Shown here one piece after another: positions 44,301-56,300 of a stretch of 64,000 bases of DNA; within the stretch, counting starts at the first letter, position 1; every line of letters begins with the position of its first letter. The notes beneath the pieces were generated by a model that saw nothing but the letters and a program-made list of their open reading frames with translations, had not been told where the DNA came from and did not search any database. Source of the DNA: Antedon mediterranea (Eukaryota > Echinodermata > Crinoidea > Comatulida > Antedonidae); contig NC_092675.1 of the NCBI RefSeq assembly GCF_964355755.1, positions 17,003,312-17,067,311 of the forward strand, written 5' to 3'. A program made the translations under genes and the position numbers.

Positions 44301-47300
44301 GATTTCTATTTTCATTGTTTTGTGGGAAAAAAAATCAAATTTTCTCAATGTTTTAAAGTATGGAATTAACAACCTTTCAATATGCATCGTTATGTTTACA
44401 ACAAACATTGTGGCATATGTACCTTATCATGTTAACAAGTAGTTATTTGTAATCATTTATTTTTAGGGATAAAAATAATTAACTTGAACAAATATTTGCT
44501 GGCACTAGTAGTTATAACCATACAAGTCATATAACACAAAAAGCATGTTTTTGAATGAAGTAACATATAACAGCAACAAACATGCAAATTAAAGTAAACG
44601 AATTACTGTAGGGAAATTGTCAATAGAAATAATATACCGATTCATTTCCTAAGGTTCTTTATGAAACAAAATTATAAACAAATTCCAAGTGTAACTTGTC
44701 AAGGTAAGCTTGATTTTTAAACATTTTATGTGTTACTGATTTCTATCCCCTCTCACTTTCCTATATTTCAAATGATTTCAGATGGCTCCACCCTAAAATG
44801 ATTTTCTATCACCCTTTCAAAATGATTAGTTCTGCCATTTAATAATGATACAGATTGATTCCACCTGTCATGTGGATTTACAGTTAAAGCCTACTGTACA
44901 TTTACTGATAGTTGGTAGTGTGTTGGGATATTCTCATTTTAGGACAGAGTTGATGGAATGTGCCATTGTCTAATACAGTAGTGCGAATTTTTATGTACAG
45001 CTACTAGTGTCGGTTTATCCAGGTAAGTATCACAGTACAATACCAATGCTATTGCTGTGGTTTGTGCTTATGCTCTTAATCTACATGTAATCAACTTTCC
45101 TAAACATGGACATCATTAGGCTTGCCCCAAAAAAATTGTTTACTGGAAAGAATTGTTTTCAGAATGTTTACATTCTGTTTTGATACGAGTTGTCGAGTGT
45201 ACCTTTGATGAGTCATCATACAATCTACTATTCTGTTTATTTTATTGATTCATAATCTAAATCAATAATAAGAATCATTCACGTACTTGATGACGTGTAT
45301 TGAGCATAAGTACCCTACCGGTAGATGTAGTTCAGATCAACAGAATGATAGTTCTACGTCATTTATTATAAATCATAGAAATCACCAACCGCGATTAACT
45401 TTCTTAAATAATAAACATTTGTAGGAGTAAATAATAAACATTTGTAATGTCTGTAGGAGTTGTGGTAGCTGAGTGGTTAGGACAGGATTTATTATCATAC
45501 AGAAAGACCCAAGTTTAATTCTGAATTACTACTCCACTCAGCTGTGTATGTAAATGAGTACCTGGATGCATTGAAAGTAAACCATACTACATTAGCTGAG
45601 GCTTAGTACAATAAGCTCCTCGATAATACTACTACAGCTCATTCCCCTACGTTAAAAATAAATACACAACTCGACTTTACCTTTCATATCATGCAGTAGG
45701 TTTTGGTTTTACAAAAGTATTAATAGCCTACAAGCTATAACCAATTGATCTCATCACATTTTCTGCAATTTGATTCATAAAATAAACATAATCTGTCCGG
45801 GGAAGAGTTAACTTCCCTGATCTGTCTATCCTACTACCATATGACACTATATTTTGTGGTCTAGGTTCCATCAAGGCAATCTAACAGAATGCTGAGCTCT
45901 GGAGATCAAAGGATTTATCTGTGGCTGCAACATGATTAGTTCCACGCCCCTTAACAGGGGCACCACACGATGCAGAGAATATGTACATAGTTACAGTACT
46001 ACTACTAGTGAAATTTGTTGCAGCCAGACAACAGATCAAAGGACTGTTAGATTGCCTTGGTTCCATTGAGTAGCACAGTACTATTTAAATTGCAATATCT
46101 ATTCATGATCATTAATATCATCAATGATAAACAATAATACAGTTTTTGTCTTTCATAATGAAACCTAAGCTTTAATTAGTTTACATACTGATAAAAACAT
46201 TGAGAGTGAAAGTTTAAAATTTCAGTAGTATTATGTAATTGATATTGTTTTACTTCCATTATGTTTCAATAGTGAAGTATTATTGACGACGCTTTAATTT
46301 CCTTAATACATGATCCAACTACTATTATACATGCTATACAATAACATTCCACAGTCAATGAACTAGAGTCGTTTACGCAAAGCATGCATTTAATTGGTCT
46401 ATAGTGTTTGTCACTATTGTATTGTATGGATATCATTGTTTAAAGTTTGTGGCTTTAGTAGAGACAGTCTTTAAGTCATTCCCTTCTGTCAACAAGCTAC
46501 TTCAGAATATACTGCTGTAATGCTTCCTGAATTGTCAACCATTATCATATTTGATGACTATTTAATAGATAGATTCAACCATTCAGGAAATATTTAGCAC
46601 AAATAAAAATATTATTGATGATCTATTTGAAGATAATTTTATGAAGATATGTTTAGCAGTATTTCTTGAAATGTGTTGATGTTTGTTTTGCATAATCAAC
46701 CACACAAGATGTTTCATGTGTTCAATTTAATTTTGAATTCATTCATGATTTGACCAGGAATTATTGTTGTTTTATGATGTATAATTTTTACAAGAATTTT
46801 GAGTATGCTTCGACGAAAACTCCAAAAAATGTTGTTCCTTCACATGATGTAAGTAAAGCGTTTTATCTCCCATTCATTTGTTAGGATTTTAAGACATTGC
46901 GACTGAAGTTTGCAACTTCTATCAAATAATGCTTCTATATGAATAATGATAATATTCTGTAATTAGTATAGAGTCGTAGGACTTCTAAAATTTGTGACAT
47001 TTGTGTCTCTGCAATCTCGAACCAGGTGCCTCCTACCGTAGGTCATCCAGAACTGGGTGCCTCCTACCCTAGGTCATCCTGAACCGGGGGGGGGGGGGGC
47101 CTCCAAACCTAGGTCATACCGAACTGGGTGCCTCTTACCCTAGGTCATCCTGAACCGAGATCCTCCAACCGTAGTTCACCCCGAACTGGGTGCCTCTCCT
47201 ACCCTAGGTCATCCTGAATTGGGTGCCTCCTACCCTTGGTCATCCTGAACCGGTGCCTCCTACCCTAGGTCAGTATGCCTTTTTAAAATACTGTGACTGC

Positions 47301-50300
47301 TCTCCATCAAAACATGGTTCTGTGTTTTCCAACATTGATTGTATTGTTCTAGTTTTGTATTATTGAAACAATAGTAACAATCAATGGTGTTATGCTTCAC
47401 AATTATAAATTTATGGTAATTAAACACAATTAGCATTTCTATAGTCTGTTTAAACCATTGTCTTTTAGATACTGATAAACACAACAGAATATTATGATGG
47501 ACTGTAACATTTTAACAGTTCTTTACAATCTATTGGTTTTATATTAATATCATTATAGTTTTGTGCAATACACTTTGATATTAATTTTAAACTTTCTCCT
47601 GTCAATTTTTCCTAAACATTGTACACAGGGCAAAATAGTTTAGTCTGTTTGTCAGACAGTATCATGTAGCTTTTCATGTCGTGGGCACTGAAAAATTAAA
47701 GATTGAATAATTAAGGTTGTACAGTCGAGTATTAGTTAAAATACAAATTGTGTAGTTTTCCATGAACCATAATTTAATTAATTAATTTAAATATCCCTGG
47801 ATTCCTTTATAATATCAGTCTGTAATTAATTTTAAAATGAATACTGTATTGGTAGCATTGCAGAAGAAAACAGTTTGTTGTATATATACTGTACAGTATA
47901 CAAATCCATGTTAGTGTTAACCTAAATAACTAAAAGCCATAGCCCCAATTTCACTGGTATGGTAGCTTAAATAGTTTAATTTCAAATAAACATTAATACT
48001 ACTGTAGATAGATTTTAGTTTAGAAATATATATGAATTACTCCTTTTTAGTATAAATAAAACCATATTCAATTAGGCCCTTGCAGTTTAGTTATACAATA
48101 TGACGTGGGACGACTTTAGTAATAATGGAGGAATATGTTTTTTTCTGTATTTTTATCTTTTGTATATTTTCTTGTATTTTAATTGTATTTTAATTGTTAA
48201 CTAAATACAATACTTTCTTTAAAGTTTATATTAAATGTAACTGACTTCATGATCAATGTAGAATTGCGTGTATTGATAATAGAGCAAATTGAACTTTACA
48301 CTTTTCTAACAGCCCTTGTCATACCTACAGTATACCTAGTATTATTAATAGTATTACTACAATACTGCTCAAACTTCTAAGCAGACCCTTTGAAACCAGT
48401 TATTTGAGGTATGCGCTTTAACAATGTTTTGGTGTCTTAGATATCATGTACTACTTATTTTCATTAGGTTAGTTTTTAGGCTGTATCTCATACTGCTGGG
48501 TTTGCTCAGTGTCCAGGTGTAGTTCCAACACAGTGGTGCCTGGATCGTTATATTAATCTAGTATAGTATTTTAGGATACCTGCATTTTTGTTGTATTTTT
48601 CTCTAGGTTCTCAAATTACATTCACCCATCAAAAGTGGACTTTCTGATGAAAATGTTCTGTTTAGTTGAATCATTGATTTATTTTGTTATGAGTTTTAAT
48701 GTTTACCAGTAAAATTTGTAAAATTAATTATTTTTAAAAACGATAACAATAATAAAAAATGTTAGTATTTAAGCAGTACAGTACACGCCCACCCTAAGTT
48801 ATTAAGCCACAAACCTTAGAATTATCAAATATTGTGTTAAAAAAAATGTATGCTTTATACCAGTATGTTAGTTTACTGCTATTTCCACTTCCTAGTTTTT
48901 AATTACTAATTTCAAAGGTCAAATAAATACAATATTATTCAATGTCAATATTTAGTAATTTGTTACACAATACAGATTAATTACTGTATTGTATTTATAA
49001 AATTATTAATATTAGACGAAGTTTAATTGTTGAATTTGTAATAACCTTACATTCTGTTTCATTTTATTGATGTACAGTTTTATCCTACTGTTCTTTACAC
49101 ATATTGCAAGCTTGGTTTCCGCTAGGATACAATGCAAGGACAAACAAGCAACGCAGGCAATTTGATCAATCACAAGCGAAGTAGTATAAGAACTGTCGCT
49201 TATGATCGGTCAAATTACGTGTACGCATTGCGTCTAAGCTGTAATCATATTTTGGTATTTGCTTATTTTAACAGTTTTACGTATTCAAATAATACAATTT
49301 TTGAAAACCTTTTTTCCTATTGCATTAATGTTGAAATTAAAATATTTTGTCGTCACCAACTTCAATTTCATTTTGCTGAAAAATTAATTCCCACTGCCAT
49401 TGGAATTTGCTGGTTTATAGCTAGTTATGCAAGCCATGTCATTAACCCATCTTGTGGTTAAAAAACAAAATTATCTGTGTCCCTGAAAATGTGCTTGTTT
49501 GTTAGTTAGTAACCTGGGTATGACTGACTGGAGTGTACATGTCAATAGTCGCTTTAACATGTTAGCTAATATTACGAAGATTCAGCTAGGATTTGATCAT
49601 TGGTATGCGTTAATGGTGTCTTTTCCCCTCAAGCTAATTCATATAAAAAAATTTCTTACTCATATCTGTCATAACATCATCAAGAAACGCATTTCACTAA
49701 TAGTTAAGATGTGAACAAGCTAGCAGCTAATTTTGATTTCTTGTTGTGTTCATTGTTTTGTTAATGTTAATGTCGATTTTGTGCAAATCATAAATGCTGT
49801 AGAATAAATTTGATGTTTTCCTTCTCAATATTGGATTGATTCAAGGATTTTTTGTTTTGTGAATTTTTTGAGTGTTCATACTTATGATGAAATTAAGTAT
49901 GAGGACATTAATTTCATCGCCTCCATGTTTTCGAAGACGAACAGAGAGCATTGCTACATCTCTCGCAAGCGAGATTGAAATTGAAGATGACAACTTCACT
50001 CCTCTCAGTCACGTAGGTTCAAATCTATTTGCTTATATCATAAAGTATGTTTGCCTTTTAAAAGAATGTAAAGAGGAAATGGTCAGCTCTGTGCTTTTGT
50101 TTCATACAGTATACATTACTAGCTATATGTTTGGTCAATGGCTTTTATACCATACATTGCAGTGAATCACACTTAGTAATATAGAAGTCATAGGCTTTTA
50201 TTTGAAATGAATCCTACTAATGAAAATGATTCTACTAATATACAGTATGAACATGATTGCATAGGAGAAAAAATGGTTGAACCTCTACAAAAACCAGAAA

Positions 50301-53300
50301 ATGTTGTACCAAAGAGATGTTTAGTACATTATTGAAAAGTATCTGTAGTTTATGCTTTATACTATACATGTATATCCCCAAATCTTTCCTAAAATCTAAT
50401 TTTGGATGAGAGGTGTAGGGTTGGATTAACTGCATTTGCCTGTTCTATAAGTTCACATACAGTACCTGAATGTGGCTTATTTGTGCTTTTACCATTTGGA
50501 ATAGTTGGCATGTATTAAACTGTATATAAATGCTAGCTGACCATTGGCCAACCACAATCTTCTTTTCAACCCTTCTAGGAACTCTCCGCATCCTATCAAT
50601 GTAACCTTCCCAACCTATTACAAAAGTCATTAACTGATTGAATGATACTGTACATTGTTATATAAGTGGTATGTCAATATTATTGACTAGTTCAATGCAC
50701 TCAGTTTGGCTATTAAAATCTCTTCACAAGTTCTAGTGAATACTCAAAGAGGTCTTTTGTTTTCAAAGCGATTTCAGATTATTGGGATACACTGGATAAT
50801 ATAACTTCTTAAAAATGAATTTAAGAGAATTTCAAGAATTTGAAATTGAATAAAAGAAAGTATTTCTCTTATTTTTTTATTCCTGATGTAAATTGAAAGT
50901 TTGTAGATATAATTTGAATTTTACCATGTTTCTTAATTTTCTGAGAATTTTAGCTAGTAGTTTAGTCAAAATGAGGCTTACAATACTGACTTTAGTCCCA
51001 GCAGGCTGTCAGGTATCCAATATCTCATCATTTGCTAGTTTGTGATCTTAGAGCTATAACATTACATGGAATGATCCTTTGCTAAAAGTTAGATGCTAAG
51101 ATTCTCTGTCTTTAAATAGCTGCACACATACAGGTAATTGTATTACTTAGATTCTCCTTTTATTTTAGCCTAGCAGTAGCCATACCAATTCAAAGGTTGT
51201 CTGCATTGAAAGGCTCTAGAACCTCTAACATGACTTGTGTGTATGCTTGAATAGTATAAACCACCAGGTTTAACCATTCTGCCAGGAAAACTCAAAAGAC
51301 CCACCTTTAGAACCCGACAAAGTGTCCTATTTATTAGGGTTATCCGCTGAATAGGGATTTCCCATAGGCGGGTTTTATTGTAACTCATTGGTATTACTAC
51401 CTACAGTAGTATTAATACTGTATTTTTTATTTTTCTTGTATCGTGTATAGCATCTTATTCTTAATTGAACATTACTGTAGACCCATAGAATTCTATAGAA
51501 CATGTTATAATATACTGACAATACTACTACAGTATAAAGCAGAAACCCTCCCTACACATTTCTGTTTTAATTCATATTTTGCTTTCATATGATATTTGAT
51601 TTCTGTTTTACACTCAATGTTTCATTGCTAGCAATAAATCTGTAAAATTATATTGTTGCTATGAAGGTGTTTGATGTTGCCATGGTAAAACACATTTTAC
51701 TTCATTTTAACAAAATTAAAATTATAATGGTAATTTATTTATTATTTTCATAAGAACTTGGCAAGTCTGTGTTTCCTTGTTATGAACAACTTGTGAAACC
51801 TACACATTTATCTATCACATTATATCTAGTGAATTTATAACACAAGTCTGAGTAGCATTTCCTCCTTGACTCGTTCTACTTGGTAGATAAATGGCGAATG
51901 AGGAAGATAACTTATTTCTTTAGTATTATTTAAGATAAATATTGTTTCTTGATATGCTTTATTTACAACTTCCTGATATATGTACTGTCAAATTAAAGTG
52001 TTTTTTCCATGCTAGGCTTACTAGATCCATCTTTATGGAATCATGGCAAACTTTATACCACATAAAATACTGTACATACAAGTTCATTATTTCCTTAACA
52101 AATGAATGACTCACTGTCATGGTCCAGTATGAACTGTTAGCATATAGCCACAAGTCTGTTAGCATGGCCATAGCCACCAGTACAGTTGGTAAGGTTTCAA
52201 TCAACCTGACTACCTTTTGACAGAAGCCTTTGAGTTGACACACTTTAATAATTCTACAGCACTGGTTAAAACAGCCATTCTTTTAAATGCCGGGTGCGGG
52301 CAAAAAATTTATATTGATCATACATTCCAGTAATTATCAATCTATGTTTCATAATTTTTGGAATTATATTTGTGTTACATGATCTTGTTAAAAATATGTG
52401 GGGGATAGTTCAAATTACACAGTAAAGTCTCTATTCTTTTGTACAAAAAATACAATGAAAGTAAACGGTGTGGTAAAAAATGTTATCAGATGGCTTAATA
52501 TAAGTTGAATTTGATGTTTCAGATTTTTATTTTCGTGCTATAAGTAATAACAAAAATTATCTTATTATCTTATCTTTATTTCACTTGCTAGGGAGTCACG
52601 AGACATGTTATTACATTATAAGGTTTAACTACCAACTACTGAAAAAAAATCTTTTTCCAAATTGTGTATTTTACCATTTTAAGGGAAATTCATGTTTTTT
52701 TTGTCATATTTGCACATATTTGATTTGTGTATAAATAATTAACCAAATTGAAATATTATATTCAAAATTCATGTCTGTACCTGAGCTTTAAGGTTTCATT
52801 GTAAGGTGAATCTTGTTATTCAAATACAGAGCTTATGATGTTTTAAATGCCTTTACATGTTATGCTCACCTTTAATTTGATGGTATTATATCACTTTTTC
52901 TTTTAAAATTGATATTATAATATTATCAAGATTACTCTTTTTTTTTTTAGGAAAGTGACACTAGTAGCCAACGAAGCTCGATAGGAGATGTTAGTACAAC
53001 ATCACGTGACACACTCAGTCCACCTGACATAATTTCCAGAACTCCAACATCAGAAAACCGATTAACAAGATCACCGGACACAATGGTTCCTTCATACATT
53101 GGAATGAACCAGTCACAACTAACAAGAGGGCCTTCAAAAAGTAGTTCATCGACCAGTTTGAATTCTGACATACTTGAATCTCAATACAACAATCAGGAGG
53201 AAATCTTGCATTTGACTCGAGAAGTTAGACAATTTCAAGAAGCACTTGGTGCTATGCGTGGTATCTTCTCTGAAGATGAAGGTATATTCCAACCTTTAAT

Positions 53301-56300
53301 TCCATAAAAAAGATGTACATTCCAATTCCTTATTCCGATGTATTGTTTGTGTTGGCGATGTATTGTTTGTGTTGGCGGCTCATTTAGACAGTGGATTAAG
53401 GTGATGGTTCAGATAAACAAAACCACAAGATTTTATTTTTGTCTTTGTGCCAAGCATAAACAAATTCTGGATCTTGCAGCGTGTAAAAAAAGAAGTTCTC
53501 CTCTAGAAAAGGACATTGTATTATAATAATAAAATAATAAATTATTTTTGTATGTGTTTTTTAGAACTCACAGAATCTATTCAGTGTAAAATACAAGAGC
53601 AGTTGAAGGAGTTACTTTGCATTTTACGTTCAACTTTGAATAGATATCCAGCACTAACAACGCAAGAAATAAACTCATCATCCCTACATCTCATTAAGCA
53701 AGTCGAAGGTAAGATTATGCACAGGACTTAAATATTTAAAACCCATTGAAGACGTGGCCCGTATCCCATAATTTTTCGGAAGGATAAAACATTTCACATA
53801 ACAATAAAACCAACAATTGCAGAAAGTTACAGCCATAGACATGTATTTTGCATTTTTCCTAAACCTAAAAAAAAATACCTTATTTAGCCTCAGTCACTTG
53901 GGGTAAAAACCTAACTGTCTTCAAAGGGTTAAAATGGTCTTTAGGTTTACTATTTTAGAAAATAATTAAAATTGATGATAGCCGTAGTACAGAGCCTACA
54001 GTGAATAGCTCATCAGGAGAGGATCTCTATTAAATAGTACATTTGAATAGTTCAACTAGTTAAGAGTATCTTAACATCCCATCTGAAGGGACAGAAATAC
54101 AGAAAGGCAGTACATGCAAGTTTCAATCCCTCGCCTTCTCACATGGCAATTCAGCAACCCCAGTCATATCATTCCTCCTGCCTTGCTGTTTAGCTAGCCA
54201 GTTGGGCTTAAAATGTGCTACACTGCTAGTCCAACTGAGATTAGGTAATGCGTGTCAGGTCTAGGTAGGTACTAGACCATTGATTACATTGTACTAGACA
54301 TGATTTACAAACTTCATACACTACATTAAACACTACTCTTGCAGTTACAAGTTCTAGACACTTGTCTAGTTTTAGTTCAAAGTTCTTTATCAATCTGTGT
54401 CAGGAATAACACGTGTATTGTCTACCATACAGTAGGGCATCATACTGTATGGGATATAATGGGTTTGATCTAATTTCAGTACTTTACTATACATTACAGA
54501 ATATTCGGACATATTACGGACATTTAAATTATAATCCCAATTACAGACGTATGTAAATGGAAAAGTATATAATAATAGTAATACAGTTACATACAAACTG
54601 CACACATTTTGCACCTATTATACTGTACACAAAAAACACTGCTGACATTGGTTTTTCCATGAGTGTCAAAACATAGCAAACCAAATGATGACATCACTGG
54701 CCCCATCTTGTAAAAACAACAACTTTCTTTAGTTTAACCTTTACCAGGTCAATTCTGAAGTAGTTTTTTTGTGTATACAAAATAATTATTCTTGTGACCA
54801 ACACCAGGATATAAACACCTAAAAATCAAAATTATAATGTTTATCCCTGAACCAATGATGGTAAATCAATAAAACAATAATGTGCCTGTGACTCATAGTG
54901 CAAACTTTGACCACAATGGTAAACATTTCTTTTATAATTGTGTAAAACAGGGTTTCCCTGTTGTTACAACCGCTAATGTAAAAAACACCAGCTAATGTCG
55001 AAACAATCGTTATTGTAGAACAACCCACCGCTTATGTAGAACAAATCAACACCATCTAATGTAGAACGGTCAACAGCTAATGTAGTAACAAAAATTGCTT
55101 CCCAGCTAGTAGTTACTATCGCTAGCTCATATAGACAATATATATATTTTTTTATTTATTTATTTTTTTAAATATTTTTTTTTTAAGCGACCACCTCTCT
55201 TAACGTCCACATCTCTCTAAAAAAAAACCTCTTTCTTAAAGACCACCTCTTTCTCCTAAGGGACCACTTCTCATAATCGACCACATTCTGTAACGACCAT
55301 CTCTCGTAAATGACCACCTATTGAACGACCACCATCTCTGTTAAGAGACCACTTCTAATAATCTAACACTTCTCGTAAGTGATCACCTCCTCATAAGGGA
55401 CCGCTTCTCATAATCAATCACCTCTCATAAGCGACCACCTTTCTTAACGAACACATCGTATTAAGTGAACACCTCTTTTAAAGAATCACCAACACTCGTA
55501 AGGGACCGCTTTTCATATTCGACCATTTCTCTAAGCGACCACACCTCTTTTAAGGGACAACAATCTCTCTCTCTCTCTGACTAGAGGTGTGGTCGTTAAT
55601 AGAGGTGGTCGTTTAATATAGGTGCTCGTTAAGAGAGGTGGTTAGTAATACGAGAGGTCGTTTTTACGGGAAATGCTCGATTATGAGAATCGTTAAGAGA
55701 GATGGTGGTCCTTTTGATAGTCTACTGTACATTAGCTGGGAGGCAATTTTCGTTTCTACATTAGCTGTTGACCGTTCTACAGTACATCAGCTGGTGTCGA
55801 TTTTGTATTTACTACATAAGCTGTTGGTGTTTCTACATTAGCTGGATGTTTTTCTACATTAGCGGTGGATTGTTCTACATTAACGGTTGTTTCGGCATTA
55901 GCTGGCGTTTTCTACATTAGCATTGTAACACCTGTGTTTATCTAATTGATCAATATTATAGTTACTGTGTTACTGAAGAATAAGGAAGCTCTGTCTAAAC
56001 TATCAAACTACAGTAATTTGACAAAAAAGTGTGATGTGCTATAGTATTGGTATGCCTAAAATTTGGTAGTGATATGCTCAAATATGAAAGGGATATGACA
56101 TCATCATGTCCATATATACAGTAGTCGCATAAAGTTTGATAGTGTAGACAGAGCTTTAATCTGTAGTTTATGTACTGTAAAGGCATGATGTATACTTTTG
56201 CCGTGTCCGTCATACATTACAGTACATTAGGCATTGCAGTGCTAGACATTATTCTGTGATGGGGTGAATATCCTTGTTTATGAGTATATCCGCAAATACG

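Larger units (their letters stand above)
38339..49883 (+). other. First intron of the RhoGAP gene (left part)
   Basis: Mostly AT-rich non-coding DNA. It contains a small duplication (39058-39136), a 46-bp minisatellite (40950-41477), exon-like islands of unknown meaning (42955-43120 and 43839-43929), a DIRS-like terminus (45008), a SINE (45456), a MITE (45872), a 30-bp repeat (47022-47274) and a palindromic MITE (49110-49230). Confidence 0.6.

Noticed and set aside
46809-46853. ATG-started short frame (MLRRKLQKMLFLHM) followed by GTAAGT, considered as a third first exon
   Set aside because: It ends in phase 2, whereas the exon at 52951 requires phase 0.
50445-50630. Minus-strand ORF with RRVPRRVEKKIVVGQWSA, similar in style to LINE-encoded tails
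   Set aside because: Too short and diverged to assign to a LINE with confidence.
51959-52243. 94-codon minus-strand ORF with a hydrophobic segment and a GTGAGT donor
   Set aside because: It looks protein-like, but I recognise no family, the acceptor side is weak and no partner exons were found. Worth a translated search only.
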